Of a stretch of 64,000 bases of DNA, positions 1 through 9,578 are shown piece by piece (the first letter of the stretch is position 1; each line of letters begins with the position of its first letter). The DNA comes from Candidatus Angelobacter sp. Gp1-AA117 (GTDB taxonomy: Bacteria; Acidobacteriota; Terriglobia; Terriglobales; Acidobacteriaceae). The position numbers were made by a program, and so were the translations under genes. The notes under the pieces were generated by a model. The model had not been told where the DNA came from and did not search any database. It worked only from the letters and a program-made list of their open reading frames with translations. The stretch lies in contig QHVI01000050.1 of NCBI GenBank assembly GCA_003223515.1, positions 47,890-111,889 of the forward strand, read 5' to 3'.

Positions 1-848
1 ATAACCGCAATGGCACATTTACAGAAAAAGGTGTGCAGGCGGGGATTGCATTCAGTGAAGACGGGATCGCGCGCGCCGGAATGGGAATCGATGCCGGGGA
101 TTATGACCATTCGGGTAAGCCCAGCATCGTTATTTCCAACTTTGCCAACCAGATGATGGCCCTGTATCACAACGAGGGCAATGGCCTGTTTGTGGATGAA
201 GCGCCCCGCTCCGAGATTGGCCACGCCAGCCTTTTGACGCTGGGCTTTTCATGCTTCTTCGTTGATTACGATCTCGATGGCTGGCCCGACATCTTTGTCG
301 CCAATGGGCACATTGAAGATGACATTGAAAAGATCCAGCAGCGGATCAAGTACCGCCAGCCGCCGCACCTGTTCAAGAATCTTGGCCAGGGCCGTTTTGA
401 GGAAGTGGCGGCCCGCATGGGGCCGGCCTTCAATGCGCCCCGCCTCGCGCGTGGTGCTGCCTATGCCGACATAAATAATGATGGATATCCCGACCTGCTG
501 ATCGCCACCAATGGCGGCGCGCCAGTACTGCTGCGCAATCCCGGCGGAAGCAACCATGGACTGCGTATTAAGCTCATCGGTACAAAATCAAATCGTGATG
601 GCATTGGCGCCGTTGTCCGTCTGAAGAAAGGCGGGGATACGCAGTACCAGATGCTCCATGGCGGAGGCTATCTCTCACAAAACGAACTGGTGCTGACCTT
701 TGGATTAGGGCAGGCCACCAGCGTTGACAGCGTGGATATCGAATGGCCCAGCGGCCAGCGCGACCACCTGGCGAACGTCGGAGCCGATCAACTTATTGCC
801 GTAGAGGAAGGACGCGGAATCTCTTCAAGCAGAAAATTCACCCGGTAA
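1..848 (+). CDS. ASPIC/UnbV and FG-GAP repeat protein, 5' truncated by window edge
   Basis: The reading frame is open from base 3 and runs upstream of the window, so only the C-terminal part (about 280 residues) is seen. Calcium-loop-like VCBS/FG-GAP motifs are visible (DAGDYDHSG, VDYDLDGWPD, DINNDGYPD), as in integrin-like beta propellers. The last 100 residues match the ASPIC/UnbV domain, with the GIGAVVRLKKGG and VDSVDIEWPSGQ stretches. Such proteins (CRTAC1-like) are numerous in Acidobacteriota and usually secreted; substrate or partner is unknown. A GTG at 33 exists but the frame upstream (NRNGTFTEKG) is itself a typical FG-GAP segment, so it is not the start. A REP-like hairpin follows the stop codon. 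Confidence 0.85.
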   Translation, partial: NRNGTFTEKGVQAGIAFSEDGIARAGMGIDAGDYDHSGKPSIVISNFANQMMALYHNEGNGLFVDEAPRSEIGHASLLTLGFSCFFVDYDLDGWPDIFVANGHIEDDIEKIQQRIKYRQPPHLFKNLGQGRFEEVAARMGPAFNAPRLARGAAYADINNDGYPDLLIATNGGAPVLLRNPGGSNHGLRIKLIGTKSNRDGIGAVVRLKKGGDTQYQMLHGGGYLSQNELVLTFGLGQATSVDSVDIEWPSGQRDHLANVGADQLIAVEEGRGISSSRKFTR

Positions 849-857
849 CAATAGACT

Positions 858-893
858 TTTATGGACCGCAGCCGCCCCCGGCTGCGCGGAAAG
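858..893. repeat. REP-like hairpin, family A copy
   Basis: GCAGCCGCCCCCGGCTGC forms a perfect stem at 868-885, preceded by TTTATGG. The same element recurs at 2380, 11193 (interrupted), 47217, 52909, 52965 and 63558. It lies between the stop at 848 and the amidase start. Confidence 0.75.
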
Positions 894-919
894 CTCTTCT
901 GTCTAAGGAAGCAGTGCCT

Positions 920-2353
920 ATGACCGTTTTGATTTCAGAGATTACCAGTCTTTCAGCCACGGAACTGGCGTTACTCATTCGCGAGAGACAGGTCTCTCCG
1001 GTGGAAGTAATGGACGCATACCTGCAGCGCATTGAAGAGCTCAATCCCGCCCTGAATGCCTTCGCCTGTGTCGATGCTGAGCGGGCGCGCGCGCAGGCGC
1101 ATGAGGCAGAACGCAGCCTCATGCAAGGCGATTCGAAGCCCCTGCTCGGCGTACCCGTCACCATCAAATCCTGTATTGATGTTGAGGGTCTGCCCTGCGA
1201 AGCGGGAAGCCGCCTGCGTGCCGGGTATGTGGCTGCGCAGGATGCTCCACTGGTGAAGAGGCTGAAAGATGCTGGAGCCATCGTGATTGGCAATACCACG
1301 GTTCCGGAGATGCTTCTGGCGTATCACACGGAAAATGCTCTTACCGGGCGCGCCAACAGTCCATGGGATCTTGCTCGCACTCCCGGAGGTTCAAGCGGTG
1401 GAGAAGCAGCGGCCATCGCGGCCTGCATGTCTGCGGGAGGAATCGGCAGCGACGGCGGAGGCTCAATCCGCGTGCCCGCGCATTTTTCCGGCATCTGCGG
1501 GTTGAAGCCGACTCCGGGCAGAATTCCCGGAACCGGCCACTACCCGCCCTGTGCCGGACCGTTTTCCATCATTGGCGTGGTTGGACCAATGGCTCGTACT
1601 ATCAGCGATTTACAACTGCTGTTTGAAGCCACTGCCGGATATGACCATGGCGACCCCTGTTCCGTCCCGCTGCCGGTTCAGCCTATATATAAGCCTATAT
1701 ATAAAGGAGAGGTACAAAAGCTCAGGATCGGCTATTTCGACGACGACGGCTACAGCCCACCCACTCCAGAGACGAAAGATGCGATTCGAGCCGCTGCCGA
1801 CGCTCTGAGAAGTGCCGGGTTTGAGGTGTCGCCGTTTCGTCCGCAGCGACTGGAGCGGGTGCGTGAGTTGTGGGAAGCGATCTTTGTGGATGGAATTGCC
1901 ATGGTCACTGCGCCTGCGGTGAAAGGCCATGAAGATGAGATCAGCAGCAATACCCGCGAGTTCCTGGCGCTGGCTGCGGCGCGTCCGCCATTCACGGCCG
2001 AGCGCCTGATGAATACCTTGCTGGAGCGTGACCAGGTGCGCCAGCAATTCCTGGCGCAGATGGAAGATTTTCCGATCATGCTCTCACCCGTTTGCTCTAT
2101 TCCTGCATTCCACCACGAAGATGCCGGATGGGGCCCACAGCACGCCGCCGACTACCTGCGCACCATGAGCTATTGCCAGTACTACAACCTACTCGGCAAC
2201 CCCGCCGCCGTGGTGCCCGTGGGCAAATCACACGAAGGATTGCCGATAGGCGTGCAGGTGATTGGCCGCCCATTCAGGGAAGAAGAGGTGCTGTCCGTCG
2301 CCGCGGTGATCGATGAGCAGTTTGGGTGGAGAGAACCAAAGCCTTATCGCTGA
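920..2353 (+). CDS. Amidase signature family enzyme
   Basis: Amidase-signature hydrolase of 477 aa, expected to cleave a carboxamide or related C-N bond in the cytoplasm; no signal peptide is seen. The Ser-cisSer-Lys triad is recognisable: Lys in VPVTIKSCID, cis-Ser in TPGGSSGGEAAA and the nucleophile in GSDGGGSIRVPA. The frame stays open upstream to 743, but ATG 920 has an AAGGA box about ten bases ahead and homologous sequence begins here, so it is the preferred start. The sequence YKPIYKG comes from a small direct duplication (CCTATATATAAG twice near 1682-1706). The gene stands alone between two REP-like hairpins. Substrate cannot be told from sequence; it resembles the FAAH/6-aminohexanoate hydrolase side of the family rather than GatA. 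Confidence 0.88.
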   Translation: MTVLISEITSLSATELALLIRERQVSPVEVMDAYLQRIEELNPALNAFACVDAERARAQAHEAERSLMQGDSKPLLGVPVTIKSCIDVEGLPCEAGSRLRAGYVAAQDAPLVKRLKDAGAIVIGNTTVPEMLLAYHTENALTGRANSPWDLARTPGGSSGGEAAAIAACMSAGGIGSDGGGSIRVPAHFSGICGLKPTPGRIPGTGHYPPCAGPFSIIGVVGPMARTISDLQLLFEATAGYDHGDPCSVPLPVQPIYKPIYKGEVQKLRIGYFDDDGYSPPTPETKDAIRAAADALRSAGFEVSPFRPQRLERVRELWEAIFVDGIAMVTAPAVKGHEDEISSNTREFLALAAARPPFTAERLMNTLLERDQVRQQFLAQMEDFPIMLSPVCSIPAFHHEDAGWGPQHAADYLRTMSYCQYYNLLGNPAAVVPVGKSHEGLPIGVQVIGRPFREEEVLSVAAVIDEQFGWREPKPYR

Positions 2354-2379
2354 AACAAAGTTTCGTAAACAACAAAATC

Positions 2380-2420
2380 TTTATGGAGCGCAGCCGCCCT
2401 CGGCTGCGCGGAAGAATCTT
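2380..2420. repeat. REP-like hairpin, family A copy
   Basis: Stem GCGCAGCCG (2388-2396) with CGGCTGCGC (2401-2409), loop CCCT, followed by GGAAGAATCTTTG. It sits between the convergent amidase and cytochrome genes and could also act as a weak bidirectional terminator. Confidence 0.75.
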
Positions 2421-2445
2421 TGACTTCTTGCGTTACAAGAACTGA

Positions 2446-5313
2446 CTAATCCAATCCTGTCGACCCTGACGCCGCCACTTTCTTCTTCTGCGCCACCACG
2501 GGTTTTTGCTCAGGCTTCAACGGTGCAGAGGCGTGTTCGTGAATGGTCTGCCGCTCGTTATTGTCCTCGGGATTCAGCAGGCGATAGCTGCCTGTCAGCG
2601 CCTGGGCTGATTCATCGGCTTTGAAGCGCAGATAGCGTGCCTGATAATCCTGCGCTTTCTTTTCATTTCCCAGGCCGTTATAGCAGAGCATCATGTTGTA
2701 ATTGGCCTGCAGATCTTCAGGATCAATATCGAGCGCGGCTTGCAGTTGCTTAATGGCCTCTGGGTAGTTTCGTTTGAGGAAGAGAATTCTTCCAAGATCG
2801 TTGAGCACCACGCGATCGCGCGGGTATTGCGCAATCACCTGGAGCAGATGACCGGCTGCGCCATCATAGTCGCCATCATTACGCAGAACCTTGGCATAGA
2901 AGAAGTGGGCTTTGGCCAGTTTTGGATTGATGGAGAGCGCCTGCTTCAACACGGTGCGTGCTCGCTCCATGTCCCCTTCCTGAATGGCGGCGCGGCCGAT
3001 ATTGACCCAGCCCTCAGGATTATTCGGATCAGCCTGCGTGACTTTTTCAAATGCGGCTTGAGCTGCTTTCAGGTCTCCCTGGAGCAGCAGGCCAATGCCG
3101 TAATCGTTCCAGCGCTGCCACTCCTTTTGGTTGAGCACAACCTGGGGCGCAGGCAGAGGAGCCTTCTGGTCTATTACCTGGAGGGTGACTTCATCTTCGG
3201 CCAGGGCAACCGTGGGAACATCAGGAATCTTTTCTTCCTTCGCAGAGACTCCTTTCAGATCGCCGGTGAAGACCATCTGCCGGTCGTCATAGTCCGGCGT
3301 GACATCTGCCTTAGGCTGCTTCGGATCAGTGATACCGGCGAAGGAGAATTGCGTGTTGTACCAGGCGAACTTGCGGTAGCACATGCGCGCATGAAGCGTG
3401 ATCTTGTTCCCGGCATTTTTTGGAACAGCCAACCGGTAATGAACGGTATCGGCTGCACCCGGCGGGATCAGGCGTACGTAGACCACGGCGCGGGTTGACC
3501 ATGCGTTGCGCTTGTTGATGGCATGTCCGTGCTTATCCACCTGAAGTGCGCGATAGAAGTGTGCGCCCTTTTCTACAGGGCCTTTGCCGTCATCGGCCAC
3601 GCTTCCGCTCCAGAAAATGGTCTGGCCTTTATCATCTACGGCCTTCAGTTCCAGCCAGGTATCGTAGGCATCCACAGTGCCGCCAGGAAAGAAGTGTCCA
3701 ATGGTGCGGGTGCGCGCTACCACGTCGATGCGCACTGTGTCTCCGCGCCGTACCACGCCCTGCACCCGGTTCAAGGGCGCGGTTACGGGCATGACTTTGT
3801 TGTCGGTGACGGCTGCTGTTTTGGTTTCTGCTTCTTCTCCCACGGCAAATGTAGTGGAGAACTCAGCCTGTGATGCTGTGCCGCTACTCTTCAACGTGCG
3901 CGCGGGAGAGAGCGCGAAAATATCCACGCTCAGAACCTTGTTCTTCAGGAAATCTTCGGTGATCTTCAGTTGCTGCGGGTCCTCATTGGCTGCCGGCAGA
4001 GCAGTGTTGGCGGCAGGGAAGCGGTGCGAATGGATGACTCCATTGATGTTGCCGGCGTCATTGGAGTGCTCCAGCGGCATGTGGCAATCAGAGCACTGCT
4101 GTGATTTGGCCGGATAGTAGAACGACCGCGCTCCATACCCGGAAACGCCGCTTGCCTGCCAGTTATCGTATTCATTGAAGCCGCGGAACCAGCGGTAATG
4201 GTTGACAGGCACGTCGAGGTGCACCTTGTGGCAGCTTGAGCAGAACTCGGCTGACTGGGTCTTCATGAAAGGTTTCAGGAAGGTGCGCCGGTGCGGCTCA
4301 GGGTTGAGATAAGTAAGAAAATCATGGACGGAGCGGACCACAGGATTGTTGCTGGCCGCGAGTTCGTGCAGTTTGGGATATTCAAGATAGAAGTCTCCCT
4401 GGCCCATGGTGCTCTTCACCTGCGCGATGGAGTGGCACATCATGCAGCCCAAGCCAGCCTGCGCTTCGGGCCTGTGAACGATCTGCTTGATCGGCGTATC
4501 CATCAGGCCGCTGTAGAGCACGGCAGGATCATGGCACCCGCCGCACCACTTCGAGGGCTTCGTGCCTACTACATCCTGCATGTACTCGATACTTTTGCGA
4601 TACCACTGGTTGTTGAATGAAGAGAAATGATGGACGGAGGCATACCAATCCTTATAAATATCCTGGTGGCAGCGCTTGCAGCTATCCGACTCCATGAAGA
4701 ATTTGCTGGGAATATGTCCGCCGCTTACCACCTGGGCTGAGCTGGGGAAGAAATTTCCCTGTGGGCCGTCGCCTTCGCCATTCATGCTCAGTGGAGCAAT
4801 GGGTGGATTCTTGATGACGTGGCTTGAGAGCCAGAGTCCGTCTCTGATGGCGTGTGTGGCAGCGGCAACACCCACCGCAATTCCAGCCAGAAGAACCACA
4901 GTCGCTACCCGCAGCTTTGCCAGCCCAAGATTTGTTTTCAAAGTCAGGCGGCGGGAAATGGCTTCAGCCAGCAGCACCACCACAGCCAGGCTGGCCGCTC
5001 CAATATGCATGTAGAGCCATTTCATCTCCGCGCGGGTCGTTCCGGTGAAGATCAGAGCAATGCCCAGGCCTGCGGCCACGGTGAAAAGCAGCCATCCGAT
5101 CTTTGCGGTGAAGCTGAGCTGGCGCAGGAAACGCCATAAGAATCTTAGGAGACAAAGCGCAGCAATGAGTCCCGCCCCGGCGTGCAGCAGCACGATTCCC
5201 GCATAGGTGATCGTGGGAGAGGGAAAAGCATACACATAGATGGCAGACAGAGTCAGAACGAAAGCTAATGCGACGACAAATTTATAGAAGCGTGACTTGA
5301 TCTTCTCTGGCAT
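2446..5313 (-). CDS. Membrane-anchored pentaheme cytochrome c with C-terminal TPRs
   Basis: A 955-aa protein. Residues 10-160 hold about five hydrophobic helices. The following periplasmic part has five CxxCH haem motifs: CKRCH (about 212), CGGCH (257), CMMCH (290), CSSCH (358) and CSDCH (407), resembling the cytochrome c554/multihaem family. A beta-rich region follows, then four to five TPR units at about 745-900 (for example WVNIGRAAIQEGD, LNDLGRILFLKRN). The role is probably electron transfer at the outer face of the inner membrane, with the TPRs as a protein-docking platform; donor and acceptor are unknown. Maturation would need the Ccm system, part of which lies at 18757-21697. It is divergent from the TGA-interrupted gene at 5600, and the shared 286-base intergenic stretch probably holds both promoters. 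Confidence 0.85.
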   Translation of the reverse strand: MPEKIKSRFYKFVVALAFVLTLSAIYVYAFPSPTITYAGIVLLHAGAGLIAALCLLRFLWRFLRQLSFTAKIGWLLFTVAAGLGIALIFTGTTRAEMKWLYMHIGAASLAVVVLLAEAISRRLTLKTNLGLAKLRVATVVLLAGIAVGVAAATHAIRDGLWLSSHVIKNPPIAPLSMNGEGDGPQGNFFPSSAQVVSGGHIPSKFFMESDSCKRCHQDIYKDWYASVHHFSSFNNQWYRKSIEYMQDVVGTKPSKWCGGCHDPAVLYSGLMDTPIKQIVHRPEAQAGLGCMMCHSIAQVKSTMGQGDFYLEYPKLHELAASNNPVVRSVHDFLTYLNPEPHRRTFLKPFMKTQSAEFCSSCHKVHLDVPVNHYRWFRGFNEYDNWQASGVSGYGARSFYYPAKSQQCSDCHMPLEHSNDAGNINGVIHSHRFPAANTALPAANEDPQQLKITEDFLKNKVLSVDIFALSPARTLKSSGTASQAEFSTTFAVGEEAETKTAAVTDNKVMPVTAPLNRVQGVVRRGDTVRIDVVARTRTIGHFFPGGTVDAYDTWLELKAVDDKGQTIFWSGSVADDGKGPVEKGAHFYRALQVDKHGHAINKRNAWSTRAVVYVRLIPPGAADTVHYRLAVPKNAGNKITLHARMCYRKFAWYNTQFSFAGITDPKQPKADVTPDYDDRQMVFTGDLKGVSAKEEKIPDVPTVALAEDEVTLQVIDQKAPLPAPQVVLNQKEWQRWNDYGIGLLLQGDLKAAQAAFEKVTQADPNNPEGWVNIGRAAIQEGDMERARTVLKQALSINPKLAKAHFFYAKVLRNDGDYDGAAGHLLQVIAQYPRDRVVLNDLGRILFLKRNYPEAIKQLQAALDIDPEDLQANYNMMLCYNGLGNEKKAQDYQARYLRFKADESAQALTGSYRLLNPEDNNERQTIHEHASAPLKPEQKPVVAQKKKVAASGSTGLD

Positions 5314-5599
5314 GGCTGGTTTTCTCGCTCACTGCTGGAGGGATGGCAGGGTCTTCCCAAGAAACCGAACTTTGTTTTTGACAATCGCCATTCGGGTGAG
5401 TAGACCCCGCTCGGTTTTCAAGACAGATAGCACCTTGGAATTTGCGGGATTTTCCGCAAGCATCTTCTTTGAATGTTCTCCGCGTTTTTATAGGCATGCT
5501 TCTCATTTTTCTGCAGAAGTAAGAGCAATCTTTCGAAACCGGGCATAAAACCCGCAAAAATGCTGCGGTTATATGTCTTTAGCATCGAGGTAAAACTCC

Positions 5600-6685
5600 A
5601 TGTCAACCTTTACATGTACTGCTCGCGCAGCAGGTATTTTTGCCGGGCTGGTCTTTGCAGTCATCGGGCTTAGCATTCCCGCTTCAGGACAGGGTTGAGT
5701 GGCCGCGCGCCAGAGTTCGCCCGTGATTGGCGACTTATGTGCAAGCGCTAAGGGCCGTGAAGCCCAGGCGAGTGAAAATTCAAAGCTGCATCACTTCGAT
5801 ATTACCGTTGGATATCGCTACCAGCAGTCTTCGCGGCATTTCGTGGGGACCGTGGAGCAGGTGCAGCGCGAGATCCTTCACAATCAGATTCAAAACAACT
5901 ACCACCTCTTCGATGTGGCCATCAACTATCAGTTGACTCCACGATGGAGCCTCACTGGAAGCCTGCCTATTCTGGTTGCCAAGCGCGACCAGCGCGCCAA
6001 CGGCATCTTTCACACGGCCGGTATTGGCGATTCAACTGTAGGCGCCCGTTTCTGGGTCTTCCGTCCACCCACCGAATCCGGCGGAAATATTTCGTTTGGA
6101 TTCAGCCTGAAGATGCCGACCGGCAAAGACAATTCTGTCGGCCACGGTGTATTCAGAGGCACACCGCAACTGGTGACTGCTGATCAATCGATCCAGGCTG
6201 GTGATGGCGGCTGGGGATTCGCCCTCGAAACTCAGGCTTTCAAGAACGTATGGTTCCACAGCACACTGTATTTCTCAGGGGCGTATCTGTTCAATCCGCA
6301 AGACACCAATGGCGTGCAGACTTTTCGCACAGCCAAGGGCGAAGACGTAATGTCGATTTCCGATCAATACCTCTATCGCGGTGGAATTTCTCATGCTGTG
6401 CCGAAGATCAGAGGTCTGTTTGCCAGCGTTGGCGGGAGGATAGAAGGCGTGCCGGTACGCGATGCATTGGGCGCTAGCAAGGGATTCCGCCGTCCCGGCT
6501 ATGCGATCGATATTGATCCCGGCTTCATGTATGCGTTTGGATACAAAAACGTTTTCTCCTGCAATATTCCGTTTCCAGTAGAACGCAACCGGCGGGCTAG
6601 CGTCCCGGACATTGCCAATGGCAGGCACGGAGATGCGGCATTTGCCGATTATGCGCTGGTCATGTCTTACACGCGGCACTTCTGA
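5600..6685 (+). CDS. Envelope beta-barrel-like protein with in-frame TGA at codon 33 (candidate selenoprotein)
   Basis: ATG 5600 is preceded by GAGGT with eight-base spacing and begins a clear signal peptide (AGIFAGLVFAVIGLSIPASG). Codon 33 (5696-5698) is TGA, after which the same frame runs on for 328 codons; no ribosome site precedes GTG 5699. The mature part (VTVGYRY-type alternating strands, LTGSLPILVAKR, a terminal YALVMSYTRHF ending in Phe) looks like an outer-membrane barrel or porin-like transporter. The context QG[TGA]VAAR is where I recall homologues carrying QGCVA(I/A)R, and a second Cys follows at 47, so TGA plausibly replaces Cys as selenocysteine. A TlpA-like thioredoxin starts 24 bases downstream, suggesting a redox pair. 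Alternatives are a recent nonsense mutation or a sequencing error. Confidence 0.6.
5708..5732 (+). promoter_or_regulatory. Possible SECIS-like hairpin after TGA 5696
   Basis: CGCCAG (5708-5713) can pair with TTGGCG (5727-5732), leaving a 13-base loop starting AG, 15 bases after the TGA. Position and a G within the first two loop bases fit the loose bacterial SECIS pattern. The stem is short (one G-T pair), so support is weak. Confidence 0.3.
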
Positions 6686-6709
6686 GTTTTCAAGCGTATG
6701 AGGTGTTCT

Positions 6710-7210
6710 ATGAAATATATGACGATTCTGTTGCTGTTGGCTGTACTTGGATTCCGCCCGGTACAGCCGGAACTTTCGTTGAATGACATTCAAGGCAAGC
6801 GCCACAGCCTTTCTGATTATCGCGGCAAGATTGTAGTGCTGAACTTCTGGGCCACCTGGTGCGTCGGCTGCAAACAGGAGATGCCTATCTTTGTTGATAT
6901 CAGTAAGAAGTATCGAGACCGTGGCGTCGTGGTGCTGGCTGCCTCTGTAGATGATGAAACTACAAAGAAATACATCAGCCGGTTTTCGCATTCCTACAAG
7001 ATGGACTTTCCCATTCTGCTCGATGCAAATGTTGACATGATGCACGAACTGGGCCTGACCGATGCCCTACCCTCCACTGTCTTCCTGGATGCTGAAGGAA
7101 ATATTGTCGGCAGGATTGCAGGAACAGCCAAGAGAAAGGATGCTTTTGAACGGGTGGAGAAGCTGCTGATTCAACCGGCAGCCATTTCGAATCCTGGCAA
7201 GTTGCCATAG
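6710..7210 (+). CDS. TlpA/ResA-like thioredoxin-fold protein, WCVGC
   Basis: A 166-aa exported thioredoxin-fold protein. MKYMTILLLLAVLG is a signal peptide or anchor; LNFWATWCVGCKQEMP carries the CxxC active site; LPSTVFLDAEG holds the cis-Pro. It would act as a periplasmic thiol:disulfide oxidoreductase, as TlpA/ResA do in cytochrome c maturation or protein repair. ATG 6710 has AGGTG close ahead; ATG 6698 is an alternative that adds MRCS. It is 24 bases behind the TGA-containing gene, most likely one transcript, making that gene's product a candidate client or partner. Exact function is inferred. Confidence 0.85.
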   Translation: MKYMTILLLLAVLGFRPVQPELSLNDIQGKRHSLSDYRGKIVVLNFWATWCVGCKQEMPIFVDISKKYRDRGVVVLAASVDDETTKKYISRFSHSYKMDFPILLDANVDMMHELGLTDALPSTVFLDAEGNIVGRIAGTAKRKDAFERVEKLLIQPAAISNPGKLP

Positions 7211-7493
7211 CGCATTCCGCTCATGCCCGGCTGGTGCGCATGAGTTGCTCATGACGACGTGATTGCATGAAGAAGATCAACCCAACTTCGTCTCCACAGA
7301 CTCTTTCGGGTCTTGCGTCACTTGGGGCATTTATCGTTTGGGGTTTCCGCTTGTTGTTCTTCGATTTGTTTTATTCATTCAGGCGTAATACGCCACATTG
7401 ATCGTCGAATTCGTATCCATGCGGACGCAATCCGAAGGGTTCTGAAGAAACACTTTTTGTTGGCGGAAGCTAGAGCTGATCTCGCGCATCAGC

Positions 7494-9482
7494 TTATTTG
7501 CAGTTTTGTCCTTGTTCCTTCACCAGGCAACCTTGATCGTAATAGGTGGATTTTCCGAATGTCTGGTAATTCAAAACGGTGGTAGCGCCACCGGGACCGG
7601 CTTGTGATCTCTTCTGTTGTACCGTCGCCGGCGATGCATCTGGACAGCCGTTGAATGCTTCCGTCAGCACCCGCCCGACTGAACTGCCTTTGCCTTCAGG
7701 GAACCTCCACTTCAACAGCGCGGAGATGGTCACGGCGATATCGGCGTTGCCTGCTGGCGCCGGGTCTTTGCCTTTCTTGAAGTCAGGACCAAAGGCGATC
7801 ATGGTGTTGAAGGTATCTGCACGGCTGAAACTGCCATGCATTCCTTGTCCTTCTCTGAGGGTGGAGTCGGCTACTTCGATACGGTTGAGGAGAGAACCAT
7901 CGGTGGAGAAACTTTTGAAGTTGACAATCAGTGCCGGCTGGGGCAGCTCGGTCGCGCCCTGCAAGCCTATTGCACTGGTGGGAAGAGTGCCGGGAATGTT
8001 TCCCAGATCGTCATTCACGAATACTCCATCGGTATAGTCCTGTTGCAGGAGAAACTCTGCAATGTTTTGAGCAAGCGCCTTGTTCTTCTCAGTTGAATTC
8101 TGGGGCAGGTAAATGAGATCAGAGCCGCCATTGGCTGCCACGATGATCTGCGCGTCGGTTTCTTTACTTGCGGGAACTTTGCCCGTTCCTCCGATAATTC
8201 CGTTACCAGAACCGGGATACTGCCTGGATTTGGAATCGTCGCAGTCGCATACTACGACCGAATGATAGAAACTGCCGTTTTCCAGCGCCAGAGGCCGGGC
8301 ATCAGGATCGTACAGCGGCAACTTGAGCACGTGAGCCAGATCAATGGCCAGAAATCCCGGAGGAAGATAGTGTGCCGGGACATTGGCATAGTTGAACCCT
8401 GCCGCATAGCTTGAAGTGTAATGATTCAGCGCAATATTCCTTTTGCTGATCGTGGAAAAGCCATGGTCGGCCACTACAAACACATCGGTATTGCCATCGA
8501 GCCCCTTGAATCGCAGGAAGTCCAGAATCTGAGCCAGATTGTTATCGGCATTACGTACTCCGGCGTGAGACGTAGGTCCATTGATGCCCGGAAACAAATG
8601 GTCAACGCCGTCACCCTGATTATGCTGCGAACCATCAGGATCACGCGACCAGTAGATCAGCAGAAACGGCTTTGCTTCACCCTTTGCCGTAGTCAACGCC
8701 GCCTGCGTGGCGATGTCTGCAAAATATTGCTGCTGTACATAATTGGCGGCCAGCGTTCCCTCAGGCCGGAGCTGGCTTCTCTTAGACGATGCACTCTGGC
8801 CATTGGAGCGGTCCGGGGCGACCAGGTTCAAACCAGAGTTGAGCATCTCTTTTCTGATGTTCGGCAGAATCGGCAGTCCCAGCGGTCCGGTTGGATCCTC
8901 AGTGCCGGTAGCATCATCCATCACCATGGCTTCAGGCATCTGAAAAATGTTGTTGACCAGCTTGACTTCAGAGATGTCCTGAATTGCCGCCGGTCCGAGC
9001 TTGCCGATGATGAATACGGAATAGCCGTTTTCGCGGGCAATGCTGGCGAGGGTTGGCTGGCCAAGATAATTGCCGTGATACAGGTCGTTCAATCTGGCCA
9101 GCAACACGTCATTTTCAATGAACGGGGTGAGCGTTCCGCCTGTGCCATCCCGCGAGAGAGGATAGCCCACATAGAGCGTGTTGCCAAAATCACCGGTGTC
9201 ACCGAGCAGATGTCCGGTGGCGAAGGCGGAGGCGTTGGGCGTGGTGAAGGTGGGATAGAGCGAATGGCTGCTGGTGAAATCCACTCCCTGTTCACGCAGG
9301 TGAAACATGGTGGGTGCCCACTCTGCGGTCACCGAGTCATGACGCAACCCATCGGCGATGAAGAGAACTATGTTGCGTGCTGTCGCGGGTTGGGCCTGCA
9401 TGCAAGTTTCGGGAGACTGGAGAGCAACTGCATGGGAAACGAACAAGAGGAAAGTCAGACCGCCTGCTATAGCGCTCTTCAT
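7494..9482 (-). CDS. Secreted alkaline phosphatase superfamily / nucleotide pyrophosphatase-like protein
   Basis: A 662-aa protein of the alkaline phosphatase superfamily. MKSAIAGGLTFLLFVSHAVA is a signal peptide; the start at 9482 follows AAGGCGGT, whereas the frame's earlier ATG (9530) lacks one. Metal and nucleophile motifs are visible: VLFIADGLRHD (metal Asp), TFTTPNASAFATGH (Thr nucleophile region) and VADHGFS (metal Asp-His). The closest type is the phosphodiesterase/sulfatase group (phosphonopyruvate hydrolase, NPP-like). It would hydrolyse a phospho- or sulfo-ester in the periplasm or outside the cell; the substrate is not evident. Nine Cys residues are scattered, including a VCDCDD stretch. 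Confidence 0.8.
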   Translation of the reverse strand: MKSAIAGGLTFLLFVSHAVALQSPETCMQAQPATARNIVLFIADGLRHDSVTAEWAPTMFHLREQGVDFTSSHSLYPTFTTPNASAFATGHLLGDTGDFGNTLYVGYPLSRDGTGGTLTPFIENDVLLARLNDLYHGNYLGQPTLASIARENGYSVFIIGKLGPAAIQDISEVKLVNNIFQMPEAMVMDDATGTEDPTGPLGLPILPNIRKEMLNSGLNLVAPDRSNGQSASSKRSQLRPEGTLAANYVQQQYFADIATQAALTTAKGEAKPFLLIYWSRDPDGSQHNQGDGVDHLFPGINGPTSHAGVRNADNNLAQILDFLRFKGLDGNTDVFVVADHGFSTISKRNIALNHYTSSYAAGFNYANVPAHYLPPGFLAIDLAHVLKLPLYDPDARPLALENGSFYHSVVVCDCDDSKSRQYPGSGNGIIGGTGKVPASKETDAQIIVAANGGSDLIYLPQNSTEKNKALAQNIAEFLLQQDYTDGVFVNDDLGNIPGTLPTSAIGLQGATELPQPALIVNFKSFSTDGSLLNRIEVADSTLREGQGMHGSFSRADTFNTMIAFGPDFKKGKDPAPAGNADIAVTISALLKWRFPEGKGSSVGRVLTEAFNGCPDASPATVQQKRSQAGPGGATTVLNYQTFGKSTYYDQGCLVKEQGQNCK

Positions 9483-9578
9483 TACACCGCCTTTAGGTTG
9501 ATGGTGGTACGGAATCCACAACCATAGCACCGTTTTGCTAAAAGATTGTTAAAAAAATTGTTTTCGTGATGCATCGCG

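Noticed and set aside
6275..7045. 256-codon frame antisense to the barrel and thioredoxin genes
   Set aside because: It is a shadow of two real genes on the other strand and lacks family features.
7267..7401. 44-codon frame (MKKINPTSSP...) in the gap after the thioredoxin
   Set aside because: It has a hydrophobic stretch but no ribosome site and no recognised similarity; may be a gene relic or chance.
8421..9527. 368-codon frame antisense to the phosphatase
   Set aside because: Shadow frame caused by the codon bias of the real gene; no domain seen.
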